A stretch of 64,000 bases of DNA, from assembly GCA_902806565.1 (NCBI GenBank), contig CADCXA010000068.1, positions 248,001 through 312,000 on the forward strand, given 5' to 3'. How positions within the stretch are numbered: the stretch's first letter is position 1; each line of letters opens with the position of its first letter. Positions 22,128 to 34,003 of this stretch are shown one piece after another. The DNA comes from Hypoxylon rubiginosum (lineage: Eukaryota; Ascomycota; Sordariomycetes; Xylariales; Hypoxylaceae). Made by a program: the position numbers and the translations under genes. The notes below the pieces were generated by a model. That model was not told where the DNA came from, did not search any database, and was given only the letters and a program-made list of their open reading frames with translations.

Positions 22128-24995
22128 ATGTCATCGTCGGAATCCTCATCGTCATCCCGATCGCAAAGGCCACCACTGCACCAGAGGTCAGAGTCGGAAA
22201 AGAATAAACTACAGATCCGTATAGTCCCTTACTCTCCTCCGAGGCCAGGCGACGCCGAAGCAAGCAGGCCGAGCGCAGGTGGACCAGGGATCGGGAGCGA
22301 CAATGTTCAGAGCACGAGCAACGACCCGGCAACTACCACACCGAGGACGACGAGAGTCACGAGCTATGGAAAGGAGGACTATGGCGCCGAATCGCCTTCT
22401 TCACCATCATTCTCTACGCCCGCCTCGCCATTGGCGAGGGTCCAGGGTAGAGGTGTTTCAGGATCGAAACTCGCTTCTGACTCGCCTGGCGTTGAGAGCA
22501 CCGCCCCACCATCCCCTGTCATTAGCAGACCCTCCTATGGAAGTGGAAGCAATATTAGACGTATTAACCCTCAATCTCAGTCATCGCAACACGATGAAGG
22601 ACCTGTGTCGCCTACGTGGAAACGACCCTATTCAAGGCGAGAGAACTTCATCAACGTCCACGCTGACAAGACTTTCTCCGTTGTGCTCAAGTCGACACGT
22701 CCGCGCAATTCCGACAGGTCGGATTCCACGTTGAAGTCGCCTCTGCCCTCCAACACATCGACTATCAGCTCGCATGAAGAAAGCTCATTTGACGTGTCAG
22801 CCGAAGATCGTTTCGGCTCTCCATTGAGTTCCGTACCCGAGCGTAGCATCTCCCCCAGCACCCCAGGTTCTACATCAGCTGCACACGATTTTTCTGAGGA
22901 ATTCGCCGAGTCCTCTTCACCCTGGAATTACCGCATGGTCGGTGGCTTGCGCAAAGTCCCCAAGACTCCCGATCTGAAGGGCAAAGGCAAGGAAAAGGAA
23001 ATTATAGAAGAATCTCCTCTCCCACCCCTGCCATTAACAATTATCACACCACCGGATCCGGAACCTTCTTCTCCCCTCGCGGCAAAACAGTCTTTCAATT
23101 CTGATCAAACCGCGTCGACGATTGAAGAAACTACAAATTACAAGGTCTTGGGTCGCAGTTCTCCGCCGTTGCCAGACTTGCCAGACATACCAGACACCGA
23201 CAGCATCGACTTACCTCCATCATCAATTAGCCCTAATTACGAAATCCTCGGCCTGTCGTCTCCAGCGCAGACTATCGCCTCATCCGCTGCTCCAACATTC
23301 ACTCCGGGTTTCACTGACACACCAGGAAGCAAGAACTATATTGTTTATGGTGACACCTCCCCGGCAGCATCGTCGGTCGCTCCCTTCCGAGGGCATCGCT
23401 ATCATTCTTCCGACGAGAGTTCTTTACGGCAAGTACGACCGTCCTATTCGCAGGAGAGCCTCGTCGTGCCCCCGCTCAGGCCGCACAAGAGATCATCGTC
23501 GGAAAGCTTGGGCTACTACAAGCAGCAATCGAGGGAGAATCTTCGAAGTCGAGCGAATTCGTTCTCGTCCCTCTCTAGCATAGCCAGCCAAGACACCGCC
23601 TCTCTCTACAGCGGTTCCACCCCAAACATTGTCATCCTACGCCACACGCCTTCCACCTCGTCCATCCCGCGATCTACATGGGTAGCAGGGCCGTCAAACG
23701 CTGGACAACAAAGGGTACGGATGGATACACATCAATGGAGCTCACAGCTTTCGACTGTGATGTCAGAATACGAGGGCAGCGACCCTGGCTCTCGTGTTGT
23801 CTCGGGTGCTTCCATTCCGGAACGAATTAGCAGTGCATTCGGAAGCAGGGATAGCAGGCAAATGCGAAGCATATCGTCTTCCCTTGGCCTAGACAACCTA
23901 GAGACTCGAGGGTCGCGAGGGTCGCATGGATCGCATTCACGATCGAATTCCCGGAGTGACTCCCTCGACCGACCCAGCCCTGTCCTCGCGAGAAACGGCA
24001 GAGACCAGCTACCGAGTCCTAGACCTCAGATAATCCGAGATCACGATGAACACGGCGACGGACTGGCAGACCTACAGCAGCTTCACTCTATGCCATCTCG
24101 AAGTCGTCTAGGTTTCTCCAGACAGTCGTCTGAAAGGAGTCTCCGCTCTACGACAAGCTCACGCGCCGGGAGCCTTACGGCCTCCTCTCTCCCGAGTTGG
24201 GCAAGGTAAGCTAGCTAATTAACTAGCTATCCCGAGGATGAACCCAATACTAATGGCTACAACAGGCTCTATTATGGCAGTGGAGAAAGACGTTGGCTGG
24301 CACCACCCTCTCTCAGATCTTTTTCTGAAGCTGGCGACAGTCGCCCAGCAAGTCCCTATATAGGCGGTGGATCTCCGTCGCATGACCAATATTCCCAGGG
24401 CATTTTCAACCCGCGTCGCCGACCGAAGGATATCGATCCCCGTACTGGACGACGAGGTTCGATGGAGATCGCGCCCGCTGGCGAAAGTGGCAGCATCCGA
24501 CTAGCTCCCAGAAAGAAAACATCAAGCCTCTGGTCTCCGCATCTTCGCTTGGATACACGGGCTAGCCGCTTCAGCATATGGAATGCGCCATCCGTCACCT
24601 GGTCCGCTGACAGTGGCGTATTTGGGAAGCGCAACATCCAGGTAGTTCTATTCGTGTTGGGATTTATAATTCCGTTTGGTAAGTGAGTCCTGCGTCGTCA
24701 GATTTCCCAATTGCTAACGTAGACAATAATAGCCTGGATGATTGCAGCATTTCTGCCACTACCTCCGAAGCCGATGCTCGCCATGGACGAGCGAGACCGA
24801 AGCACGACCGAGTTTCATTCTTCTAGAGACCCCGAGTCCCAACAACGGCGACACGTTCTCGTCGACGACTCGCGCTACCAAAGCGCGCGGTGGTGGCGAA
24901 ATGTCAACCGCTTCATGGCCGTTGCCGGGCTTCTGATTATTGGTGCGGTAGTTGCTCTTATTGTGATTGGCGTTCGACAGAGATGGACGCAATAA
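22128..24995 (+). CDS. Serine-rich membrane protein with conserved C-terminal double-span domain
   Basis: Large Ser/Pro-rich protein of a type I recall as 'serine-rich protein' in Pezizomycotina; function unknown. Exons 22128-24205, 24266-24678 and 24733-24995, introns of 60 and 54 nt, 917 aa. Residues 1 to about 700 are low-complexity and Ser-rich (starts MSSSESSSSSRSQRP), with many SSP and SxSS patches that could be kinase targets, and repeated NYKVLG/NYEILG/NYIVYG-SSP units near 345-410. The C-terminal ~200 residues look folded: IFNPRRRPKDIDPRTGRRGS, an APSVTWSADSGVFGKRN segment, then a membrane span QVVLFVLGFIIPFAWMIAAF ending LPLPPKP, a short loop with RWWRNVNRF, and a second span AGLLIIGAVVALIVIG. 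Both splice joins rebuild this domain cleanly. Confidence 0.85.
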
Positions 24996-26685
24996 CGACG
25001 ACGATAATAATGGCGTTAATGGCGCTCACGAAGCGCAAAACCGGACCTACGCCGATCTCTCCTTCTATTCTCATCATCTAAGACGACGACCTACGATATT
25101 TTACGTAATATGTAATGACGATTTATGAGCCATGTTTGGCTTTTTCACAACCGACCATAGACCAACTCCGGGACGACACCCGACACTATCATTTTCTCTT
25201 TTCAGCAACATCTACAAACGAGCATTATTATCCTCGCTACTACGCACCTACGCATCATTATCTTTTTCATATTTACCACTACTATCATCTATCATCTATC
25301 TCCTCGCCTATATCTACTTCATACTTTTCATTCCGCCAAACCTTGTATACCTACGTTTTAACACCCTACGACCTCATTATTCGAATTTTTTATTTTATAT
25401 CTTTGTACATTCTGTAGAAAAATAGATGGGCACAAACGGGACATGATACCCTCAAACCAGATTGTTTGCTTGGAGTCGGGACAAGAAAAAAAGGAGGACA
25501 AGCCGATATCTAATGACGCAAACCTCAGGGCACATAATTTTGCTTTCTTGTTTATAGGGACAGCTGATTACGCTGTCCCTTTTTGGCGAAAGGGTGTTTC
25601 AAGAGCAGGGTAGGGAACAGAAAAGGTTCCCCCCTAATATGGAAGCGAGGAGTTGGAAGAGATAAAAAGGTATCAGGCGGATTACCTTCAGGCGTTTTCT
25701 TTAAGGGAAACCCCCGAGGCGGCCAGCTAGAGCAGCCACATACGCCTCCGCGGACGAAATGATCGTCCCTCGTCCAAACTGGATGCTTGCTCGCAGAACA
25801 AGTTTTTTTTTTCACTTCGACGGCATTCTAACTGCGTAAATGTCTTTTTCTCGCCTAGGGTAGTTTCTTTCTATCCGCAGACGGAACGAGAGCACGCCTG
25901 CGATGACGAAGATTTGATGAATAAAATTTTATCATTTGAAATAAACCACGTTTGATGCAATTCCGCGTAGTGTACTTGATCCTTTATGTTCACTTTTGTG
26001 AAGTCTGAAGTTGAATTTTGAATTTCAGCTACAATTTGGGATGAAGTGTTAACTTGTGATTTGATGATTACTGCGAGTAATACACCACCCATTCGTCATT
26101 CAGTCCTGACTTATAAACAGTTCAAATAGATATACGTGCTTATTATATGTAAACGGTTACCTGTTATCATAGTTGCTCAAGAGAATGTGGAAGATTGACT
26201 TGACATATAGAGAATCAAACTATTTCTATTTGATATCAAATGAAACACCAAGAGGCCTTATAAATGCCCTTTCTTATTACAACCATAGTCCGAAAAGCAG
26301 CTAAATATATGTATATATGTCAGTAATTTAGGTGTATTTCCCTACGCTGTCTGTCTGTCTTTGTTTTCTGTCTACCCAATGCTTATTATATCCCAGACTG
26401 GTTAATACAAATAATCGACCTCTCCTTCTTCTCTTAGCAGGATATCTTCACTGCTAACACCAACTCCAGCCCTTTGTGACTCGGTACAAACACACCTTCT
26501 CACACATAAGTCTAACAAACCTTACGATAACCCCTTACTAGCCCTACACCTCGCAGAGGCTTAACTCCGGCCTAGTTGCGAGGCAGAAGCAATGGTAAGT
26601 GTAGACTCGCCAACCACGTCTTCTACAACACGCCCCTCTATTCTTAAACCGTTTTTGCCCGTCTGTCTGTATCTGTCCTCCCCCT
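24996..26685. other. 1.7-kb spacer between convergent genes
   Basis: A/T- and pyrimidine-rich, especially 25115-25420, where low-complexity TACTATCA-like text opens frames in two phases; these have no protein character. It holds the 3' ends of the serine-rich gene (+) and ALE1 (-). No supported gene. Confidence 0.5.
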
Positions 26686-28679
26686 TTACAATTCCTTCTT
26701 CCCCTCTTTAGCAGCAGTAGCAGCAGCAGTAGCACCGCCACTATTCTGCTGCTGCTGCTGCTGCTGCTTCTCCTTCTCCCGCAGCTTCGCCTGGGCCCTC
26801 TCGACCTCGCCCCGCAGCTCCTGGATCGCCTCGTCGATATCCCTCCCGGGGTCGGCGCTAAGCCCAAGCACAGGCTCCTGACCCCTACCGCCCTGCGCCA
26901 GGCTATCCGAGCTGACCGAGCGCACGAGCCGGACGCCGGCCTCCTTGGAGCGCTTGTCGAGGGCTTTACGTAGGCGGGACTTCGCGGGCGACGCGAAGAA
27001 GGCCATGCCGGCGCCCGTGGTGAGGATGGCGTAGAAGTAGACGCGGCCCCAGGCCTGGAGCGAGTGGTCGAGGCGCAGGATCACGAAGGGCGCCACGACG
27101 AACGAGAAGGTGGCCTGCGTGGCGAACCACGACGCCACGTCGTAGTACTTTTTCGTCGGCAGCGGCTTCTGCGTCGCCGGGTCGAGGAAGAAGGGCCGGA
27201 CGTTGCGGCGGAGATCTAGTAGTAAGGTGCGTTAGTCTAGGAGGGTTGCTTGACAGGATGAAGAAGCGCATATCAAAATAAACGAACTCTTTGCAGTCGT
27301 CTGGACGAAGCTAGCCAGGACGAAGGACAGGTAGTATCCCGGGTAAAAGCCGTGCCAGAAGGCGCTGGTCACGAAGGTGGCCATGCTGGCGCGGAAGCCG
27401 GGCTTCCGGTTCCGCGGCGTGACGCGGAGGTAGATGTAGTAGCGCAGCCACTTGTTGGTGTTCATGTTCCAGTTCTCGAGGTAGGCGCGGCTGTTCTGGG
27501 CCGCCTCGACGCCCCATGGGTTGATGTTCTGCAGCCGGTTCCACGACACCTTGCCCGTGGCGGGGTCGACGCCGTTGAAGCCCAGCCCCGCCAGGATGCA
27601 CGCGCCCTCCGCCAGCGACCACACGCCGTAGTACTTGGTCCGCGCCGTGAAGCCCACCATGTGCATGGTGAAGACGCGGCGCAGGAAGCCGATCGTCATG
27701 TACTCGTCGCCGAGGAGGACCTCGTGGCTGTACCACTTGCTTAGGTTGATGAATAGGTAGATCCAGATGAGACCGCTCGCCATTTTCCACATGGCGGGCG
27801 TGCCGCTCCTCGGTATCTTGCGCTTCTTCCTCGTCGGCGGCTTCTTAGCAGGGTCGATTGTCGCCGGGACGTCGAACATGGAGCACTCGATCCAACCCTT
27901 GTACTCGTTGTAATCGAATGCCGGACCGGCAAAGAGGGAAGGGAAGAAGAGCACGTATCCAGCATAGTCTAGCAGACCTGGCAGCTTTACAATGCGCCTG
28001 CTCTTCTGGAAGTCGCTGAGCTGGTCTTCGGACAGGGTGCCGTCCGCCACGTTCCAAGCAAAAGCGGAGAGCTTCATGACGAGCACCATCTGGGCGCCGG
28101 TGATGTCGACTGCAGCGGGGTTATCGGCGAACTGGCGGGCGAGCTGGTTCACGGCCGTGTGGGTCATAAGGAAGACGAAGGCGATCCATGGCATGTAGGC
28201 CGATGTTCGTAGGTAGTAGGCGAGAGCGTACGTGCCGGCGGAAGCGATGAAAATGGTTCGGACGCCGGTGTACAACGAGTAGAGGCCTATTAGGTAGAAG
28301 AGGCCACCACTATTCCCACTCCATTAGTCCCTCGATCTAAAGCTATGACAAACATAAAGCTCTTAGGGACTATCCGTACCTGATAATGAATAGGTTCTTG
28401 TATTGGGGACGAGCATCGGGCACGCGTTTCAAGAGGGCGGCGAGCGGGTAGGATATTAGGAAGGAGAAGATGAGCTTGACTATTCGTTCGGCAGTCTTAG
28501 TGAGCTAGACATCATGGAAGAGGATCGTATCGGGTAAAAACCTACGTTCGTCTGGAGAAGCACCCACTACTCCAGAGAGCAGCTCGAACGCTACGAGAGG
28601 AGTTCAGCATCAGCGTAGTTGACCCTAGGAAAGCCAGCGAGTATTGTTCGGACCTACGTTTATTTATGTACGGCAGCAT
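26686..28679 (-). CDS. ALE1: MBOAT-family lysophospholipid acyltransferase (Ale1/LPCAT type)
   Basis: ER membrane enzyme that re-acylates lysophospholipids with acyl-CoA (Lands cycle). Five exons: 28679-28658, 28590-28546, 28479-28380, 28309-27288 and 27215-26686, introns 67, 66, 70 and 72 nt, 572 aa. The small 5' exons join as MLPYINK-PFELLSGVVGASPDE-LKLIFSFLISYPLAALLKR, which fits the family N-terminus. The intron before exon 3 is set by frame at 28545-28480. MBOAT marks: GPAFDYNEYKGW, NRLQNINPWGVE, ENWNMNTNKWLRYYIYLR and the catalytic-His motif TSAFWHGFYPGYY. The last intron has an unusual GTTCGT donor. The C-terminus is a charged helix (EAIQELRGEVERAQAKLREKE) followed by seven Gln and an Ala/Lys-rich end, likely cytosolic. 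Confidence 0.95.
26746..26766 (-). repeat. CAG (Gln) trinucleotide repeat in ALE1
   Basis: Seven CTG units on the plus strand, read as CAG on the coding strand, encode a Gln-7 run near the ALE1 C-terminus. Length polymorphism between strains is likely. Confidence 0.9.
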
Positions 28680-29933
28680 CGTGTACTTTCGCGACTCGTC
28701 TGTTTCGAGTTCTTGTCATATCATAGGTCTGGGAAGGGCGGGCTCGTACTTGGTAGTCTTGGTCTCGTAGGAGGAGAAGAATTTAGGAAGCAAACGAGGT
28801 TACAGTAGTCTATCGTTGACAAACAATAGCATATAGGAGAGAACTTCTGACACTTCCGGCTTCCGGCCTCTGGTCCTGGTCCTGGTCCTGGTCAGCCGAG
28901 CAGATAGAGTTTAGGGAGCGTCCGAGACCATAACCAAGGACTCGGGAATGGAAAAATGAAAGTGGTAAATGGAAGGCCTCCTACGGAAGTCCAGACTAGA
29001 GCATCTCCATAGCTAGCAGCTAGGTACGCATAAGTTCTGCTTCTGCCCTGGAAATTGTTTAAAAGGTGGGAAGCGTGGTGATGTCACCCGCCAAAGAGCT
29101 GCCACAGATCCGCCAAGGTGGGTCCTTATAGCCATGTGCCAGTTGGCATTGCGTGCATGTGTTCGCTTCACTGGCTACCACTAAGTTACCACTAAGCTAC
29201 CCCAGTGTACCACTGCACCTCAACAATTTTCAACCCCCCTCCCCTATCCCCCTATTCTGCCTATTCACATGCAAGTCAGGAGGTCAAATCAAGGGTACAT
29301 CTCTCCAGGTACTTGTAACTTTTCATACCGACACTACATGTACCTACTAGCAAACTTCAATCAAGACTCTCACAATTCACACGTACAGCTAGTTGGGCTT
29401 ATAGTTGTTTAATTATAACTGTCCAAATTTGACAGCTCGCACAATCATACACGACGTGACTGTTTCCTCCCTTGACATCAAATCAATTATTGGCTAGCAT
29501 TGTCAAAGAGCAGAGAATAAGGCACCGCTTGGTCCCCTCTCCAGTCTGGCTAACCTTTGCAGATGATGACGCCTCGAAAAAAAAAAAAAAGATAAAACCG
29601 AGTTCGAGGTCTTCTTCGTTTCCTGTCTTTACGCCGTCCAAAATATGATGAATGACTTTCCCCATACCCGTAGAGCTCCGTTTTCTCATAATAAGTTAAA
29701 AAGTCTATACCTGAAATCAACAGCCCCCCCCTTTCATCTGACATCACCATATCGAAAGGCATGGTCAAATATTATACAGTAACGTAGGCATATAATGGGG
29801 GCGTTGCGCATTGTGTCTGTCTCGCATTGTCTGCTGCCCGCTACGTTGGCTCAAATAGGCCACGTGCTTTTACAACCAGAGGCGCCGCGACTTGACTCAT
29901 AGAAGAATAAAACTTCTTTAGATATGTAGGCAT
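28680..29933. other. Spacer between ALE1 5' end and VRG4 3' end
   Basis: About 1.25 kb with no supported gene. It includes a short (TGGTCC)n minisatellite at 28871-28893 and an A-run at 29577-29590. The part next to 28680 should carry the ALE1 promoter. Confidence 0.5.
28871..28893 (+). repeat. Hexanucleotide tandem repeat (TGGTCC)
   Basis: Nearly four exact head-to-tail copies of TGGTCC, about 190 bp upstream of the ALE1 start codon. Confidence 0.85.
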
Positions 29934-31279
29934 CTATGAGTTGGCATCGCGGTTGCTCTGCGAACTGGCGCTCATAGTAGGTTGCGTAGTTGGTAGCGAG
30001 TTCTTGGCTACCTGCGACTGGCGCACCTTCGACCAAGTGTATACGATACCACTGACGAAACCGATAAAGATAGCCGAGACACTACCGACGGTAACGGGTG
30101 CCGAGAAGAAGACGAGGCCACTAACAGCAATGGGTAGTTTGTTGAGAGCTCCGACCATCGAGTAGGTGGTAGAAGACGTGACCCGAATACACCACGCAGA
30201 GCAGTACGAGATGAAGATAGCAGCCATGCCCGAGTAGATCATGCCGACGAGAAGTGCGTTTCGGGTCTCAGGGGGGAAGTTCTTTGCCAAATTGGCGCTA
30301 GACCAGTCCTCGGCGACGAGGGAGCAGACGACGAGGACGGGGATAGTAAGGAAGTTGTTGTAGAACATGGCTGTCTGTAGTTAGCATTTGTTTACCAGAT
30401 TTAGTCTAGAGCAAAACATACTATCCCAGTCCTTGAAGTTCATGCTCTTGATGACCTTACGCATACTCAGAATATAGGAAGCGGTACAGAACACGTTCAG
30501 ACCCATCCAGGCGTATCCAGCGTTCAAAGTAGCGAGGGCAGCGGCGGCCTCGGCAGTTTGACTGGCACTGCGAGTGTCTGCCCAGGCGGCAACGACAGAG
30601 CTGAGGACCATAAGACCGAACGAGAGCAGGGCCAAGGGCGTAACACTTCCACCGAACCATAGGACTTCACCGTAGGCGATGACAATGATGGTCAAGTTCT
30701 TGAAAATGGTGTATACGGGAACCGACAGGTATTGTAGCGATTTCGTGCTCGTGTAGATCATACCGACTAGAAGGAGGGAAATGGGAAACCCTAAAGCTAT
30801 GTTAACAACCAGAAGACTCTAGAGGCATCAAGCTATAGAATACGTACACCGCTTTCCTTTGTTGACATCGAAAGGAGCGAGATTCTTGATCAAGCCCAAT
30901 TGCTTGCAGGCCTCGATCGTCACTATACAGACAACGGACTGTCGCACAAATATTAGTAAAGATCCAGGGGACCCCGTTGCCACGAAGATATGTAGAGGAA
31001 TCATACCTGAATCGCGAGGTAGAAAAAGTTCAAATTCCATTCCGAACCGGATACGACATATTTGTTGACGACGGTCATACTGATGGAAGAGAGACAGTAG
31101 GCCAGGATGGAAATGGCCGGGCTGTTCTCGATCTTGGCAATCTGCGAAGGGACATTGGGATGGGATGGGACTCGCGCTGGACGACCGGGAATGAAAGGGT
31201 CCTTCTCTCCGCCGTAAGGACTGCGCATACCCGTGTCGGGCATGCGAATGGTGAAGTCTTCGTTCTTCTTGTCCGACAT
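29934..31279 (-). CDS. VRG4: GDP-mannose transporter, Golgi (VRG4/GMT1)
   Basis: Exchanges cytosolic GDP-mannose for GMP across the Golgi membrane and so feeds mannosylation of proteins and lipids. Four exons: 31279-31007, 30938-30848, 30790-30422 and 30370-29934, introns 68, 57 and 51 nt, 389 aa. The nucleotide-sugar binding motif GALNKLPIA is intact in the last exon. Other marks are [12 protein letters not shown] in the first span, [19 protein letters not shown] across the first splice, [14 protein letters not shown] across the second and KDWDTMFYNN across the third. About ten hydrophobic segments are visible. The cytosolic tail is short and Ser-rich. The gene appears complete. Confidence 0.97.
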
Positions 31280-32359
31280 GTTTGCGGGTTTGAGATTATT
31301 CAGCCTTGAAACTAGGAAGCCTGCGAATAGGACTAAGACTAGGACGAGGAGGTGGTTTGTGTCGGCGATGTCAACTCGAGGGTTAGGGCGAGAAGGTCGG
31401 CAGACGGTGGACGGTAGACGATAGACGATAGACGGATAGACTAAAATCAGGGGAAATGAAAAAAGATTGGCTATCTGTGCTATCTGTCAAGTGTCAAGCA
31501 ACGGCGCTGCGCCCGGGATTGTGGAGCCTGCTCTTAACTCTTAACTCGTGGGTTGCGATGGCAAGTATTAACACGAAGCCGGTTACTTTCCTCAAAGTGT
31601 CAATGAAGAGAGGTAAAGAAGACACGAGAATATTATGAAACACGAGACCTAAGACGAAGAACTTGTAGGTGGATGAATTTTTAAAGATCTTGGGTACACG
31701 GACGCGTGTCAGGGTATTTTATTACTTCTAATCAAGTGTAATTTGCCGTGGCCCAGGCAGCTTCTTTCAAAGTTGGGGATAAGAAAAGGCTTGAAATTCC
31801 GTTGTATTGTGGCGTTCCGGATGAGGCTTGTGCGGCATCCAATCTTAGTTCAGCCTTGGCGTCGTTAAAATTAGAAGCAACATATACACAATTCTTTCTA
31901 ACCAATCACAGGTCTTGGATTGTTCTCTATTGGAATCCCGACTTTTGCATATCGCTATCTTTCGTCTTCAGTTTAAGCATTCCACTGTAGTAAACCCGCT
32001 TAACCTTGACTTAGATCGCTAAAATTGTACATGCTAGCTTTGCTATAGCTGTGTGGTTATAGAATCGCCTTAACTACACATTTACTATGGAACATATAGC
32101 TTTATAGCCCGGATTTCCTAATGAGAAGTCTTCAGTATCGTAGACCAAATACTCCTTCTTAAAACGTGCGTGCCCGTATCCATGCCATGACCTACCTAAA
32201 TCCCATCTAGCGGACCTATTTCCGTCCCTCTCACTATCCAGTCCCGCCCTATGAAACAAGACGCGTACCTAAGAGTCGGAGAATTCGTAATCGGAGTTCT
32301 AGAATCTAGACTCGCTCTCCCATATTGTAACGACTACTGCTTATGAGTAGTTTTACCAC
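31280..32359. other. Spacer between VRG4 5' end and SDR 3' end
   Basis: About 1.1 kb. The side next to VRG4 has a GAC/GAT-rich patch with AGACGATAGACG repeats near 31410-31440. No supported gene; the 60-80-codon frames at 31456 and 31748 show no conserved features. Confidence 0.5.
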
Positions 32360-33512
32360 CTAAGTAGCAGGCCCCTGAACTTCCACCGTAGATTCCCCAG
32401 TGTCGTCGTCCTTGTCGTTCTTGCCATCCCCGGACGCCGCCGCCGCCGCCGCCGCCGCCTCGGCGTCGGGGGCGGCGGGGTGGTTGAGGTGCTTCCAGTC
32501 CTCGAGCTCCTCCGTCACAGAACGGAGGCGGTCGCGGATGCTCTCGATGGCGTAGCTGCCGAGGACGAGGCGCAGGGGCGGGTAGGAGCAGTGGGCGAGC
32601 TGCCAGACGAGCTCGGCGCACTTGACGGCGCTCGTGGGCTGGCGGTCGCCGAGCCACTGCACCATGCGCTTCGCGTGCAGCGCCGGCGACGTCGCGTGCC
32701 CGTACGCCTCGCCCGCCGGCTTGATCAGGAAGTGGCCCCACGTCGGCAGCGGGTTCGCCTGCGCGTCCGGCTCGTCCCGCCGCACCAGCCCCGGCTCCAC
32801 CAGCGTCGCCTTCACGTTGAACGAGTCGATCTCGTACAGCATCGCCTCGATCAGGCCCTCCACGGCGTACTTGGTCGCGCAGTACGGGCCCAGGCCCGGC
32901 ACGCCGAGCGCGCCGCTCGTCGAGCTGAAGATCAGGTACCGGCCGCCGTTCTGCTGGCGGAAGTACGGCAGCGAGGCCTGGATGATGTGCAGGGTGCCCA
33001 TGAAGTTCGTTTCGAACTGGTTGCGGATCTCGTGCTCGTCCTGGTCTTCACACGCGCCGATGACTCCGTAGCCCGAGCAGTTGGCGATGACGTCGATGCG
33101 CCCGAAGTGGTCGAGCGTACGCTCGATGACCTGCGCGACGCTCTGCCGTGCGCGCACGTCGCAGAGCAAGCCCAGGCAGTTCTCATACTCGTTCGTCATC
33201 ATCTCCTCGGGCGTGCTCTCGAACGTGCGTCCCACGTCTGTCACGAGATCGCCTCGTGCCAAAGCGCATTTCACGAGTGAGCGGCCCATGTGGCCAGTGC
33301 CGCCGAAGATCTAGCAGACATTGATTTAGTCATTGATAAGTGAAGCGCATCAATGTGGTAGAATAGATACTCACGATCCATACGAGCTGCTTCCTAGGCG
33401 CATTTGGTAGCGGGGGCTCGCAGCTTGCGGGAAGAAGCAATTTCCCTCTAGGAGTGCTCGCGCTGTCCCCTGGCGAGGGGTGAGCAACTTCAGACACAGA
33501 TCTAGAATCCAT
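32360..33512 (-). CDS. Short-chain dehydrogenase/reductase (SDR)
   Basis: NAD(P)-dependent oxidoreductase of unknown substrate. Exons 33512-33375 and 33310-32360, 64-nt intron, 362 aa. The join makes VWIVIFGGTGHMGRSL, a Gly-rich cofactor loop that deviates from the classic TGxxxGIG. Next come CDVRARQSV, NCSGYG in place of NNAG, FSSTSGALG with the catalytic Ser, and the catalytic YCATK tetrad motif. About 45 residues precede the Rossmann fold, Ser/Pro-rich, with no clear signal peptide. The C-terminal tail has a poly-Ala run (GCC/GCG repeat near 32440-32465) and acidic residues. Antisense open frames over this GC-rich gene are shadows. No adjacent biosynthetic genes suggest a pathway. Confidence 0.85.
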
Positions 33513-34003
33513 AGTCTTGACTGCTACTCGATGAGTAGTTCGGCATATCGTAAATCTATTCGCATTTCCCTGGTCCGCGGTATGATCCGAGAGCCTTTAG
33601 AGAAGTGGTCGGTAATTCGGGATACATGTAGTTAAGAGAAGTTGGGGTATATACGGGGTTGCAGTATAAATTTAGTCATCCCCGCAATGCAAACACCGAA
33701 GCTACGGTTCTTAGATGAGAACGGGAATTAGAGATGTAGCTTTAGGGCATATTCGACAGTACCGTAAGAGGTATAAGAGGTATCCACGAAACTACTACAA
33801 TATCTTCAACCTATACTTAGGATCCGAGCTACATGAAAACATGTAATGGTATATAAGTTTTTTATTTCTCATGACATCGTCAAGCAATTCCTACGAACAA
33901 AGAAATGGCCCCCTACAAAGTTCAAGTATTGCTACCATCTCATTCGCTAAATCGTCAACCACAGAAAAGCGTCACCATCCAACATCCTTCGCCTTACCCA
34001 TAT
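33513..34003. other. SDR upstream / ADI1 downstream spacer
   Basis: About 490 bp, A/T-rich, no gene. It should include the SDR promoter and the ADI1 3' UTR. Confidence 0.5.

Noticed and set aside
25115..25425. Two overlapping ~100-codon frames with Tyr/Ser/Pro/Leu-rich text
   Set aside because: Low-complexity pyrimidine-rich 3' region; both frames are open for compositional reasons.
32480..33280. 266-codon plus-strand frame
   Set aside because: Antisense of the short-chain dehydrogenase; composition is biased and motif-free.
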